Assembly: GCA_041879415.1 (NCBI GenBank)
Contig: CP090852.1
Location: 372,001-436,000, forward strand
DNA length: 64,000 bases
Direction: 5' to 3'
Source: Vibrio chagasii
GTDB taxonomy: Bacteria > Pseudomonadota > Gammaproteobacteria > Enterobacterales > Vibrionaceae
Positions 44,329-52,765 of this stretch are shown here, in pieces; the stretch's first letter is position 1, and every line of letters starts with the position of its first letter. The translations under genes and the position numbers were made by a program. The notes beneath the pieces are model-generated. The model was not told the origin of the DNA, made no database searches, and saw nothing but the letters and a program-made list of their open reading frames with translations.

Positions 44329-44652
44329 TTAAGCAGAGATTTCTACAGCGCCTTTAGTCACACGAGCTTTGTACGCTTTCACGCTAAAGTTCTCGTCTTC
44401 CATGCACACACCTGTTGTCAGGTTAAAGCGTTGCTTCTTAAGTGGGCTTGCCACCCAAAGCTCGTCTTGGTGCTCTACAATCAAACCACGAGATAACACG
44501 TTAGATTGAAAGTAAGGGTCTGTATTGCTAATCGCTAGCACTTCTTCAGCTTTTGTTGGGCGGAAGATAGCCACTTGCTCACCAGCCACCAATGCACAAA
44601 CACCTGTACCGGGGATAATGTCTTCGATCTTACAAACTTTGGTAAATGCCAT
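44329..44652 (-). CDS. nirD: nitrite reductase small subunit
   Basis: About 107 residues. A Rieske-like beta fold with RFNLTTGVCMED near the C-terminus, but without the CxH ligands, as is normal for NirD. It supports NirB in NADH-dependent reduction of nitrite to ammonia. Start at 44652 with GGGAG upstream; a longer frame adds only MGDDI. 15 bp after nirB. Confidence 0.95.
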   Translation of the reverse strand: MAFTKVCKIEDIIPGTGVCALVAGEQVAIFRPTKAEEVLAISNTDPYFQSNVLSRGLIVEHQDELWVASPLKKQRFNLTTGVCMEDENFSVKAYKARVTKGAVEISA

Positions 44653-44667
44653 GATGTCGTCTCCCAA

Positions 44668-47226
44668 TTAAACCAGTTCAACGTGAAGGATATCGCCCTT
44701 CGCTTCTGGGTGTTTCTCTGTGAATGTCGCTGGACGGTGTTGCTCACGGCCATCATCAACAAACACAACGTTATCATCACGGTCATCAGCGTTGATGAAG
44801 TGAGCGAAGCGCTTAAGTTGAGCTTCATCGTTGATGGTGTCTGTCCACTCACAAGCAAAGTTATCTACAAGGCCAGCAATATCAGCTTCAAGTTGGTCGT
44901 TGATACCAAGCTTATTGTCGATGATAACTTCACGTAGGTAATCCACACCGCCTTCTAAGTTATCCATCCATACCGAAGTACGTTGTAGCGGAGCAGCCGT
45001 ACGGATGTAGAACATCATGAAACGGTCGATGTACTTGATTAGCGTTTCTTGGTCTAAGTCGCTTGCTAGTAGGTCTGCGTGACGAGGCTTCATACCACCG
45101 TTACCACATACGTACATGTTCCAACCTGCATCAGTCGCGATAATGCCTAAGTCTTTACCTTGAGCTTCAGCACACTCACGAGTACAACCAGACACACCAA
45201 ACTTCATCTTATGAGGAGTACGGATGCCTTTGTAACGGTTCTCGATCATCACGCCAAGACCAACTGAATCTTGTACGCCGTAACGACACCAAGTAGAACC
45301 AACACATGTCTTAGCCATACGAAGCGCTTTTGCGTAAGCTTGACCCGTTTCGTAACCCGCTGCGATTAACTTCTTCCAGATTGCTGGTAAGTCATCTTTT
45401 TGAGCACCGAACAGGCCAATACGTTGTGCACCAGTGATCTTAGTGTAAAGGTTGTATTCAGCCGCAACATCAGCCAGAACGCTTAGCGCTTGAGGCGTTA
45501 CTTCACCACCCGCCATACGAGGGATAACAGAGTAAGTGCCGTCTTTTTGCATGTTACCTAGGAAGTTATCATTGGTATCGTGCAGTTTCACTAGCTCAGG
45601 CTTAAGGATGTGTTCACCCCAGCAAGAAGCAAGGATAGAACCCGCTAGAGGTTTACATACTTCACAGCCGTAGCCTTTACCGTACTTCTCTAGTAGCTCA
45701 TCGAATGTTTTGATTTCTTCAATGCGAATTAGGTGGAAAAGCTCTTGACGAGAGTAAGCAAAGTGCTCACACACATCGTTCTTAACTTCTACACCGGCTT
45801 TAGCAAGTTCAGCATTAAGTACTGAAGTTACAAGTGGAATACAACCACCACAACCAGTACCCGCACCAGTTACCGCTTTGATATCACCGATTGTGTGGTG
45901 ACCTTCAGCAACCGCTTGAGCGATTTTGCCTTTCGTTACATCAAAACAAGAACAGATAACTGCAGATTCAGGAAGAGAGTCTGCGCCAAGTGTTGGTTTT
46001 TCAGCACCAGCGTGTGCAGGAAGGATCAACGCATCTGGATGTTCAGGGAGGTCGATTTCATTCAGCATAAGCTGTAGAAGATCGCCGTAGTCAGACGTGT
46101 CGCCAACCATTACTGCACCTAGCAGCTTCTTGTTGTCTTCAGAAACGATTAGACGCTTGTAAACTTCTTGCTCTTCGTTTTGGTAAACGTAGCTCTTACA
46201 ACCAGGAGTACGACCGTTAGCATCACCGATAGAACCTACTTTCACACCTAGAAGCTTAAGCTTCGCAGACATGTCAGCACCTTCGAACGTGCTTTCGTTA
46301 CCAACAATGTGGTCAACTGCAACTGTCGCCATCTTGTAACCAGGAGCAACTAGGCCGTAGAACGTTTGGTTCCATGAGGCACACTCACCGATCGCGTAGA
46401 TGTCTTTATCTGTTGTTTGACAGTGATCGTTAATCTCGATACCGCCACGAGGCGCGATACCCAGACCCATTTGACGAGCAAGTTTGTCTTGAGGGCGGAT
46501 ACCAGCAGAGAATACGATGAAATCTGTTTCTAACTCAGTACCGTCTGCAAAGCGCATCACGTTACGAGCTTCAGTGCCTTCAGGAGCAATCTCAAGCGTG
46601 TTCTTGCTTGTATGTACGTTTACGCCCATACGTTCGATTTTTTGACGAAGTTGGTTACCACCGGCTTGGTCAAGCTGCTCAGCCATTAGCTTTGGAGCAA
46701 ACTCAACAACGTGCGTAGTTACGCCAAGAGCCTTTAGTGCGCCTGCTGCTTCAAGACCAAGCAAACCACCACCAACAACCACACCAGATTTAGAATTCTT
46801 AGCAGTGGCTTCGATAGCTTTCAAATCTTCGATTGTGCGGTAAACGAAACAGTCTTTACCTTCGTTACCTTTGATTGGCGGAACGAATGGGTATGAACCT
46901 GTAGCAAGGATTAGCTTGTCGTATTGAATTTCACGACCAGTGCTTGAGTAAACTGTTTTCTTTTCACGGTTAACGTTAATAGCACGCTCACCGATCAGCA
47001 TGTTGATGCCGTGTTTCTCGTAGAAGCCTTCTTTAACTAAAGAAAGTTCGTCCGCAGTATGGTGTGAAAAATAAGAAGAAAGGTGTACACGATCATAGGC
47101 TACGCGAGGCTCTTCACAGAAGACTGTGATGTCCATGTTAGCAACGTCTGTCTTCTCGACTAAATCTTCGATATAGCGATGGCCTACCATCCCGTTACCG
47201 ATTACGACTAGCTTCATCTTGCTCAT
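44668..47226 (-). CDS. nirB: NADH-dependent nitrite reductase, large subunit
   Basis: 852 residues, cytoplasmic. FAD/NADH domain at the N-terminus (VVIGNGMVGHRYIED and GVVVGGGLLGLEAAGAL), a BFD-like [2Fe-2S] module (CSCFDVTKG with GTGCGGC), and a siroheme-[4Fe-4S] reductase domain with CVGSTWCRYG and GVSGCTRECAEAQGKD. Reduces nitrite to ammonia using NADH. FNR and NarP-like sites lie upstream in E. coli-like geometry. Confidence 0.97.
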   Translation of the reverse strand: MSKMKLVVIGNGMVGHRYIEDLVEKTDVANMDITVFCEEPRVAYDRVHLSSYFSHHTADELSLVKEGFYEKHGINMLIGERAINVNREKKTVYSSTGREIQYDKLILATGSYPFVPPIKGNEGKDCFVYRTIEDLKAIEATAKNSKSGVVVGGGLLGLEAAGALKALGVTTHVVEFAPKLMAEQLDQAGGNQLRQKIERMGVNVHTSKNTLEIAPEGTEARNVMRFADGTELETDFIVFSAGIRPQDKLARQMGLGIAPRGGIEINDHCQTTDKDIYAIGECASWNQTFYGLVAPGYKMATVAVDHIVGNESTFEGADMSAKLKLLGVKVGSIGDANGRTPGCKSYVYQNEEQEVYKRLIVSEDNKKLLGAVMVGDTSDYGDLLQLMLNEIDLPEHPDALILPAHAGAEKPTLGADSLPESAVICSCFDVTKGKIAQAVAEGHHTIGDIKAVTGAGTGCGGCIPLVTSVLNAELAKAGVEVKNDVCEHFAYSRQELFHLIRIEEIKTFDELLEKYGKGYGCEVCKPLAGSILASCWGEHILKPELVKLHDTNDNFLGNMQKDGTYSVIPRMAGGEVTPQALSVLADVAAEYNLYTKITGAQRIGLFGAQKDDLPAIWKKLIAAGYETGQAYAKALRMAKTCVGSTWCRYGVQDSVGLGVMIENRYKGIRTPHKMKFGVSGCTRECAEAQGKDLGIIATDAGWNMYVCGNGGMKPRHADLLASDLDQETLIKYIDRFMMFYIRTAAPLQRTSVWMDNLEGGVDYLREVIIDNKLGINDQLEADIAGLVDNFACEWTDTINDEAQLKRFAHFINADDRDDNVVFVDDGREQHRPATFTEKHPEAKGDILHVELV

Positions 47227-47264
47227 AAGAATTCCTGAAGGTTATATATTTCTTAACTAAGCGA

Positions 47265-47270
47265 ATAATG
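47265..47270 (-). promoter_or_regulatory. candidate -10 element of nirB
   Basis: Minus-strand CATTAT lies exactly 7-12 bases before a start site predicted 41.5 bp from the FNR centre. Confidence 0.45.
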
Positions 47271-47292
47271 AATTATGAAAGAAAATGAAAAT

Positions 47293-47306
47293 ATGATGTA
47301 AATCAA
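47293..47306 (-). promoter_or_regulatory. FNR site of nirB
   Basis: ATGATGTAAATCAA matches TTGAT-N4-ATCAA with one mismatch. The distance to the candidate -10 fits class II activation. Confidence 0.7.
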
Positions 47307-47319
47307 TTACGAAATCGAA

Positions 47320-47336
47320 CTACCCAAAAGGGGTAG
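47320..47336 (-). promoter_or_regulatory. NarP/NarL-like inverted repeat of nirB
   Basis: CTACCC-AAAAG-GGGTAG is a perfect 6-5-6 inverted repeat using NarL/NarP heptamer-like arms. Its gap is one base shorter than the standard 7-2-7 layout. Its centre is 28.5 bp from the FNR centre. Confidence 0.55.
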
Positions 47337-47485
47337 AACAAAAGAGGTAGAAGCGGCTAAATTTCAGCCATAGCAAACGAATAACCGTAGATTAGATAAG
47401 GTTTAGAGCGATTTAATAAGCAATCAAACACATAATTAAGATTGTTGTAATATTTCACAAAAGATTAGCAACAACGTAAGTAAAT

Positions 47486-47500
47486 GACAATCATTTTCAT
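47486..47500. promoter_or_regulatory. isolated Fur box
   Basis: TGACAATCATTTTCA matches the 7-1-7 Fur consensus TGATAAT-N-ATTATCA at all but two arm positions, the best Fur site in the window. No obvious iron gene lies beside it. Confidence 0.65.
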
Positions 47501-47779
47501 TTATGGTCATAATTACGATAATTAGCGACTAAAGCACGATGCGTTCATGAGCAAGTGTGTACAAATATGAAAACCTGAGTGATGAAATGCTTCCGCCACA
47601 CTACTTAAATCCCCTATCTAAATTTACAAACGTAATCATTGCTCAGAACCGTTTACTGGCTTAACCAATAAATAATGTTCAGCAGTGTTTTCTTGTGCAC
47701 GACGATGTCAACCGCTCGACTCGCTAGGCCAATGCCTACATGTAGGGAAAATTAACAACACAACATACAAAGATATGAA

Positions 47780-47807
47780 CTATGAGCTATGAGCTATGAG
47801 CTATGAG
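47780..47807. repeat. CTATGAG tandem repeat, four copies
   Basis: Four uninterrupted 7-bp units (CTATGAG x 4) between nirB and the tRNA array terminator. Confidence 0.9.
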
Positions 47808-47875
47808 GTGCCCATTTGATAAATGGTAGGCAACAGAATTTAGAAAAGTCGATAGATAAGAATGCCAGACAGCAA

Positions 47876-47901
47876 AAAGGCCAGCATTTCTGCTGGCCTT
47901 T
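47876..47901 (-). terminator. terminator of tRNA array 1
   Basis: AAAGGCCAGCA (47876-47886), loop TTTC, TGCTGGCCTTT (47891-47901); minus-strand tail TTTTT. Lies 13 bp beyond the last tRNA. Confidence 0.9.
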
Positions 47902-47913
47902 CAACTTGAATGA

Positions 47914-47987
47914 TGGAGGCGCCTCCCGGAGTCGAACCGAGGTCCACGGATTTGCAATCCGCTGCATAGCCACTCTGCCAAGGCGCC
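47914..47987 (-). tRNA. tRNA-Cys (GCA), array 1, fifth
   Basis: 74 nt including encoded CCA. Acceptor GGCGCCT...AGGCGCC, anticodon loop TTGCAAA with GCA, T-arm GGTTCGACTCC. Last gene of array 1 in the direction of transcription. Confidence 0.96.
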
Positions 47988-48051
47988 TTCAATAGTGTTT
48001 TAAGAGAACAACTCTTTTGATTAGTACCCCAAAAGGTAACAACCAAATAGA

Positions 48052-48138
48052 TGGTGCCCCGGGCCGGACTTGAACCGGCACAACGCGAACGTCGAGGGAT
48101 TTTAAATCCCTTGTGTCTACCAATTCCACCACCAGGGC
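48052..48138 (-). tRNA. tRNA-Leu (TAA), array 1, fourth
   Basis: 87 nt class II tRNA with long variable arm (CGACG-TTCG-CGTTG) and encoded CCA. Anticodon loop TTTAAAA contains TAA. Acceptor GCCCTGG/CCGGGGC. Confidence 0.96.
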
Positions 48139-48218
48139 ACGCAATTCTTTATTGCGATGCCGATTACTGAAAAGTAAAACACCATCTTAACGTCGAAATG
48201 AATCAACATTACAAAATT

Positions 48219-48294
48219 TGGAGCGACACACGAGGTTCGAACTCGTGACCTCAACCTTGGCAAGGTTGCGCTCTACCAGCTGAGCTAGTGTCGC
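48219..48294 (-). tRNA. tRNA-Gly (GCC), array 1, third
   Basis: 76 nt with encoded CCA. Acceptor GCGACAC/GTGTCGC, anticodon loop TTGCCAA with GCC. Confidence 0.96.
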
Positions 48295-48330
48295 ATTTTC
48301 ATTATTCAACTCTACATCTTAGAGAGATAA

Positions 48331-48404
48331 TGGAGGCGCCTCCCGGAGTCGAACCGAGGTCCACGGATTTGCAATCCGCTGCATAGCCACTCTGCCAAGG
48401 CGCC
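48331..48404 (-). tRNA. tRNA-Cys (GCA), array 1, second
   Basis: 74 nt, identical to the Cys gene at 47914-47987; encoded CCA. Confidence 0.96.
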
Positions 48405-48471
48405 TTTAATAGTGATTTAAGAGAACAACTCTTTGTTCAGCACTCTACTTAAAAAGTAGAAACTATATAGA

Positions 48472-48558
48472 TGGTGCCCCGGGCCGGACTTGAACCGGCA
48501 CAGCGCGAACGCCGAGGGATTTTAAATCCCTTGTGTCTACCAATTCCACCACCAGGGC
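48472..48558 (-). tRNA. tRNA-Leu (TAA), array 1, first
   Basis: 87 nt. Differs from the other Leu copies in the variable arm (CGGCG-TTCG-CGCTG), where an A-T pair is replaced by G-C. First gene after the array promoter. Confidence 0.96.
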
Positions 48559-48905
48559 AACGCAATTATGCATGCTTATTACTGAAATAGAACACCATCT
48601 CTCAACGACCTAAGCCGTGAGAACGAGGTGTACTTTAACGGATGGAAAAAATTCGTCAACAATAAATTTTATCTTTTAATTCAAGTGATTAATTATCGCA
48701 CTTTGGAGAATAAATTTAGCCCACCTTGTATGGTTCTTATACTTGCCCTTCGTGTTTAATAGAGCGTTCGGCTCTGAGTTAACGGTTTGAAACACAGTTA
48801 TCTATCTGCCCTTTTCGTAGTATCAAAGCAGTCAATTCGTATTTTCATGTGTTTTTCATATTCAACGACTAGAGTTTTAAGTAACTCTTACTAAAGTTTA
48901 AAGCT
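48559..48905. other. gap between tRNA array 1 and lipase gene
   Basis: 347 bp. Contains the tRNA array promoter (48632-48659) on the minus strand; the right part must hold the lipase promoter, which I could not pinpoint. Nothing else recognised. Confidence 0.5.
48632..48659 (-). promoter_or_regulatory. promoter of tRNA array 1
   Basis: Minus-strand TTGACG, 16-bp spacer, TAAAGT. The same design (TTGACT-N16-TAAAGT) precedes array 2. Confidence 0.6.
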
Positions 48906-49694
48906 GTGAAATCACTAAAACGATACCAGTATGAGCGCTATGCCGTTCTTTGTAACCTCGCTTACTCTCGTGGGTTCAAACAAACTCGTTATGGGTTTGC
49001 TCCAAACGGTCAGAGAGTCATCAAGAATCAGTTTGGTAAAACCATGATTCGCGTGCTGTGGAATAAAGACAAAGATGAGGTGGTGGTCGTCATTAAAGGC
49101 TCACACAGTGTTTCAGATTGGCTGCTTAACTTTGCGCTATGGACAAGAAGCTGCAAAAGAATTGGACTTAACTATCGAGTTCATGCGGGATTTTATCACC
49201 TGATGTTTCAAGAGAGCCAACCGAGTCGAAATGAAGATAATTTAGGTTTGAACGTGACCGAGCGCTTGGAAACGATTCTCGCGCCCTTATTAGAACAAGG
49301 CAAAAGAGTGGCAATTACTGGGCACTCTTCTGGCGGTGCGATTGGTTGTGTCTTTGCGGATTACTTTGAACAGAAATACCCGGGCTGCATAAAACGTATC
49401 GTGACTTTTGGACAGCCTGCTATTGGAGATTGGAGCTTCAAGAAACATTATCGCTTGAGTAAAAAGACCTACCGCATATGTTGTGACATCGACATTGTAA
49501 CCTTCATGCCACCAGTGCCTTTACTGTATTGGCACGTGGGAAAGATCCTTTGGCTTTATAACGGGCGTATCTATGAAAATACACCGACTTTTATTCGCTT
49601 AGGGCGATCCCTCTTTAGTTGGTTGATTAGGCCATTTTCTTATCACTTGATGAGTAAATACATACGCAATAAAGACTTCTTTGATCTGCACTGA
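48906..49694 (+). CDS. lipase family protein (class 3 type)
   Basis: 262 residues of the alpha/beta-hydrolase fold. Nucleophile elbow GHSSG with Ser141, candidate Asp in DIDIVTFMPP, candidate His in SYHLMSKY. The fold follows class 3 (fungal-type) lipases with VVVIKGSHSVSDWL as the oxyanion region. No signal peptide, so probably cytoplasmic unless secreted by another route. Sits alone between two tRNA arrays. Confidence 0.82.
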   Translation: MKSLKRYQYERYAVLCNLAYSRGFKQTRYGFAPNGQRVIKNQFGKTMIRVLWNKDKDEVVVVIKGSHSVSDWLLNFALWTRSCKRIGLNYRVHAGFYHLMFQESQPSRNEDNLGLNVTERLETILAPLLEQGKRVAITGHSSGGAIGCVFADYFEQKYPGCIKRIVTFGQPAIGDWSFKKHYRLSKKTYRICCDIDIVTFMPPVPLLYWHVGKILWLYNGRIYENTPTFIRLGRSLFSWLIRPFSYHLMSKYIRNKDFFDLH

Positions 49695-49781
49695 GACTCG
49701 CTCACCATTATAAAGAAAGAGCACAAACTTATGACAATCTGTGCTCTGTATTTTCTCGTCTACCCTATCGCGCTATAGTTT

Positions 49782-51671
49782 TTAAAGCTTGAATCGAGAC
49801 AACTCTTGCTTCAAATCATTCGCTAAATGGCTAAGCTGATCTGCCTGGGATACTGCATCCGTCGCATCAAGCGCCATAACGTCACTCACTTCACGAACAG
49901 ATTCAGTGTTAGCGTTAATTTCCGCTGTGACCAGTGACTGCTCTTCAGCAGCAGAAGCAATCTGAGTCGCCATATCACTGATAACTTGAATCGCTTCACG
50001 GATTTGAGCGAGGCTCTCTCCTGCCATATCAACATCATGCACGCTTGTCTCCGCCATATCGTGACTTTGCGTCATCACTTTAACCGCGCTATTCGTTGCC
50101 TGCTGTAAACGCTTGATCTTGTCTTCGATTTCTTCAGTCGATGCATGAGTACGCTGAGACAGTACTCGAACCTCATCCGCTACAACAGCAAAGCCACGGC
50201 CCTGTTCACCTGCCCTTGCCGCTTCAATCGCAGCGTTAAGTGCCAGTAGGTTAGTTTGTTCAGCTATCTCGCGTATCGTCGCTAAGATAGACGCAATTTG
50301 TTGCCCATGCTCTTCTAGTTCGCTGATAATAGATACAGCGCTCGTCAGTTCAGTAGCAAGCTCATTGATTGATGATTGGCTTTTTGCCATCTGTTTGAAG
50401 CCTTGCTCGCTCAATTCAACTGAATGACTCGCACTCTTCGCTGTATTGTCCGCGTTAGACGCGATCTCAGCCGTCGCAGTCGCCATTTCAGTTACCGCTG
50501 TTGCTACCATCGTAATTTCATCTTGCTGTCGGCTTACGCTATCGCTACGTTTTTGAGCACTCTCATTAGCATGCTCAGCACCGTCGTTCATCGCTGTAGA
50601 GACTTGGGTAACGTTGGTCATCATCCCATGCAGTCGATCGACAAACACATTAAATTTATCGGCCAATTGACCAACTTCGTCTTTACTGGAGACTTGAAGA
50701 CGCTGAGTTAAATCACCTTCACCCTCTGCGATATCAGCGAGTGCTTCGCTTACTCGTCCTAGCTCTACCAACTGTCTCGCAACAAACCAAGACGTTGCCG
50801 CGGCCATCACAATCAGAACAATCAAACCCGTGGTGATCTGACTGACCAACATGTCAAACAGAGGTTGCTCCAAAACATCTTTATCCATCTCAATCACAAG
50901 CAACCAATCCGTACCACTAATTGGCTCCGCCATGATCACACGTTCGTGGCCATCAACTTGGGTGAAGATCGTCGTTAGATTCTGTGCTGCACTGTTTAAA
51001 CCAGCAACACTTAGCTCAGGAGCTATCTCGTTAACCTGCTTAAGGATAAAGTCTTCATTTTGGTGAGCGACAACCGTGCCTTGTTTGTCGATAAGGATCG
51101 CGCGTCCATTTCCTGGTACCTGTATTGCTAATACGTCTTTAATCAGCTTGTCCAAGGCTAGGTTGGAAGCAACAACACCAATAATGGACCCGTTCTCGGT
51201 AACCGGGTCGGTCAGCGTAACCACAAGTGCCTGCATCGTAACACTGACATACGGCTTAGTTGTGACAGCTTTGTTTTGCGCTAACGTCTCTTTATACCAA
51301 CCACGAACTCTTGGGTCGTACCCTGCTTTATTGAGGGAAGGATCATGACGGAACATTTCCCCGTCTTTATTTCCGTAATAACTCAACCCGAAGCCACCAG
51401 ATACAAGGGTTTGACGTAAATGCGGGACAATATCTAATGAAGGGTTAAGTTGAACTTGTTGTTGGAGACCATGTACGGCTTGTTTCTTATCGTAAAACCA
51501 ATCACTGATCCCTTTAGCATGGGCATTCAGCGTGTTACGACTTTCACTCTCTATCGCCTGCCAGCTGTTACTTTGAAACGTCTTATAACCCATGAAAAGA
51601 AGAATTGCGGATGTGAAAGCAATCGCCAAAACTACAGAGAAAACCATTTTCCTCTTTAGACTAAATTGCAT
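49782..51671 (-). CDS. methyl-accepting chemotaxis protein with dCache-type sensor
   Basis: About 629 residues. Membrane segments near residues 8-30 and 275-297 flank a large periplasmic double-Cache-like domain ([20 protein letters not shown]). A HAMP linker follows, then the signalling hairpin with [21 protein letters not shown] in its core. Such receptors sense small metabolites and feed CheA. Start at 51671 follows GAGG; the longer frame to 51764 adds an unrelated lead. Lies between the two tRNA arrays. Confidence 0.92.
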   Translation of the reverse strand: MQFSLKRKMVFSVVLAIAFTSAILLFMGYKTFQSNSWQAIESESRNTLNAHAKGISDWFYDKKQAVHGLQQQVQLNPSLDIVPHLRQTLVSGGFGLSYYGNKDGEMFRHDPSLNKAGYDPRVRGWYKETLAQNKAVTTKPYVSVTMQALVVTLTDPVTENGSIIGVVASNLALDKLIKDVLAIQVPGNGRAILIDKQGTVVAHQNEDFILKQVNEIAPELSVAGLNSAAQNLTTIFTQVDGHERVIMAEPISGTDWLLVIEMDKDVLEQPLFDMLVSQITTGLIVLIVMAAATSWFVARQLVELGRVSEALADIAEGEGDLTQRLQVSSKDEVGQLADKFNVFVDRLHGMMTNVTQVSTAMNDGAEHANESAQKRSDSVSRQQDEITMVATAVTEMATATAEIASNADNTAKSASHSVELSEQGFKQMAKSQSSINELATELTSAVSIISELEEHGQQIASILATIREIAEQTNLLALNAAIEAARAGEQGRGFAVVADEVRVLSQRTHASTEEIEDKIKRLQQATNSAVKVMTQSHDMAETSVHDVDMAGESLAQIREAIQVISDMATQIASAAEEQSLVTAEINANTESVREVSDVMALDATDAVSQADQLSHLANDLKQELSRFKL

Positions 51672-51900
51672 ATTAAGAACCTCGTATAGAACAATTAAAG
51701 AAATATAAAGAGAAATCCTATCACCCATACTCATGTTTTTATTAGGGTTATCCCAAAAAACCATGAAACAAATTGAGCATTATGTTTAATTGTGACTTTG
51801 ATTTATTTACTGGTTTATCAACGATAAAGGTTATGTAGCCACAAACAAAAGCGAGTTGTAGAAAACAAAATGAAAAGTAAAAACAGAATGCGTAAACAGA

Positions 51901-52020
51901 GCAGATAAGCAGATAAGCAGATAAGCAGATAAGCAGATAAGCAGATAAGCAGATAAGCAGATAAGCAGATAAGCAGATAAGCAGATAAGCAGATAAGCAG
52001 ATAAGCAGATAAGCAGATAA
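51901..52020. repeat. perfect tandem repeat, GCAGATAA x 15
   Basis: 120 bp made of exactly 15 uninterrupted copies of the 8-bp unit GCAGATAA. It lies just past the tRNA array 2 terminator. Not CRISPR: no spacers. A likely length-variable locus. Confidence 0.97.
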
Positions 52021-52040
52021 AAAGTAAGAAGCCAGAAACG

Positions 52041-52069
52041 AAAAAACCAGTCACTAGGACTGGTTTTTT
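52041..52069 (-). terminator. terminator of tRNA array 2
   Basis: AAAAAACCAGTC (52041-52052), loop ACTAG, GACTGGTTTTTT (52058-52069): perfect 12-bp stem, U-rich on both strands. Confidence 0.92.
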
Positions 52070-52077
52070 CTGAATGA

Positions 52078-52151
52078 TGGAGGCGCCTCCCGGAGTCGAA
52101 CCGAGGTCCACGGATTTGCAATCCGCTGCATAGCCACTCTGCCAAGGCGCC
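52078..52151 (-). tRNA. tRNA-Cys (GCA), array 2, fourth
   Basis: 74 nt, identical to the array 1 Cys genes; encoded CCA. Confidence 0.96.
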
Positions 52152-52215
52152 TTCAATAGTTTTTTAAGAGAACCACTCTTTTGATTCCTACCCCAAAAGG
52201 TAACAACCAAATAGA

Positions 52216-52302
52216 TGGTGCCCCGGGCCGGACTTGAACCGGCACAACGCGAACGTCGAGGGATTTTAAATCCCTTGTGTCTACCAATTCCACCACCAGG
52301 GC
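52216..52302 (-). tRNA. tRNA-Leu (TAA), array 2, third
   Basis: 87 nt, same as the Leu gene at 48052-48138, including its A-T variable-arm pair. Confidence 0.96.
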
Positions 52303-52382
52303 ACGCAATTATTTATTGCGATGCCGATTACTGAAAAGTAAAACACCATCTTAATGTCAACATCAATCAACATTACAAAATT

Positions 52383-52458
52383 TGGAGCGACACACGAGGT
52401 TCGAACTCGTGACCTCAACCTTGGCAAGGTTGCGCTCTACCAGCTGAGCTAGTGTCGC
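52383..52458 (-). tRNA. tRNA-Gly (GCC), array 2, second
   Basis: 76 nt, same as the Gly gene of array 1; encoded CCA. Confidence 0.96.
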
Positions 52459-52494
52459 ATTTTCATTATTCAACTCTAGATATTAGAGAGATAA

Positions 52495-52568
52495 TGGAGG
52501 CGCCTCCCGGAGTCGAACCGAGGTCCACGGATTTGCAATCCGCTGCATAGCCACTCTGCCAAGGCGCC
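52495..52568 (-). tRNA. tRNA-Cys (GCA), array 2, first
   Basis: 74 nt, same sequence as the other Cys genes; encoded CCA. Confidence 0.96.
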
Positions 52569-52624
52569 GTTTTATTTCAACACTTTAGGGACTAAGTAAG
52601 TCACTCCGCTGTGTTCGGGTGCCT

Positions 52625-52652
52625 ACTTTACGGATTAAGGAGAGATAGTCAA
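52625..52652 (-). promoter_or_regulatory. promoter of tRNA array 2
   Basis: Minus-strand TTGACT, 16-bp spacer, TAAAGT, followed by a GC-rich AGGCACCC discriminator that suits stringent control of stable RNA. Confidence 0.65.
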
Positions 52653-52765
52653 ACAAAAAAGTGAATTTAAATTCTGTTTGCTGACATTTAAATCAAATTG
52701 CTGCATGTTCGATCTTTTCAGCTAAAAAACACACAGCAAAATGCTTTAAATTAATGATTCGCGAT

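Larger units (their letters stand above)
47227..47875. other. long gap upstream of nirB
   Basis: About 650 bp without a supportable gene. It holds the nirB promoter (47265-47336), a strong Fur box (47486-47500) and four copies of a 7-bp repeat (47780-47807). No open frame of convincing quality lies in it. Confidence 0.55.

Noticed and set aside
47510..47700. RyhB homologue
   Set aside because: AAAGCACGA and TGCTTCC fragments are present but their spacing does not match RyhB and no terminator follows; kept only as an unspecified sRNA idea.
47840..48046. Minus frame across a tRNA-Cys gene
   Set aside because: Classic false frame over a tRNA; includes the array terminator.
51901..52020. CRISPR array
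   Set aside because: Units are 8 bp, identical and without spacers; no cas genes nearby.
51831..52145. Second overlapping minus frame over the same repeat
   Set aside because: Same cause: repeat and tRNA antisense or read-through, shifted by one frame.
51818..52210. Open minus frame with LICLSAYL peptide repeats
   Set aside because: It is produced by the GCAGATAA repeat and runs across a tRNA-Cys gene and its terminator. No RBS and no family.
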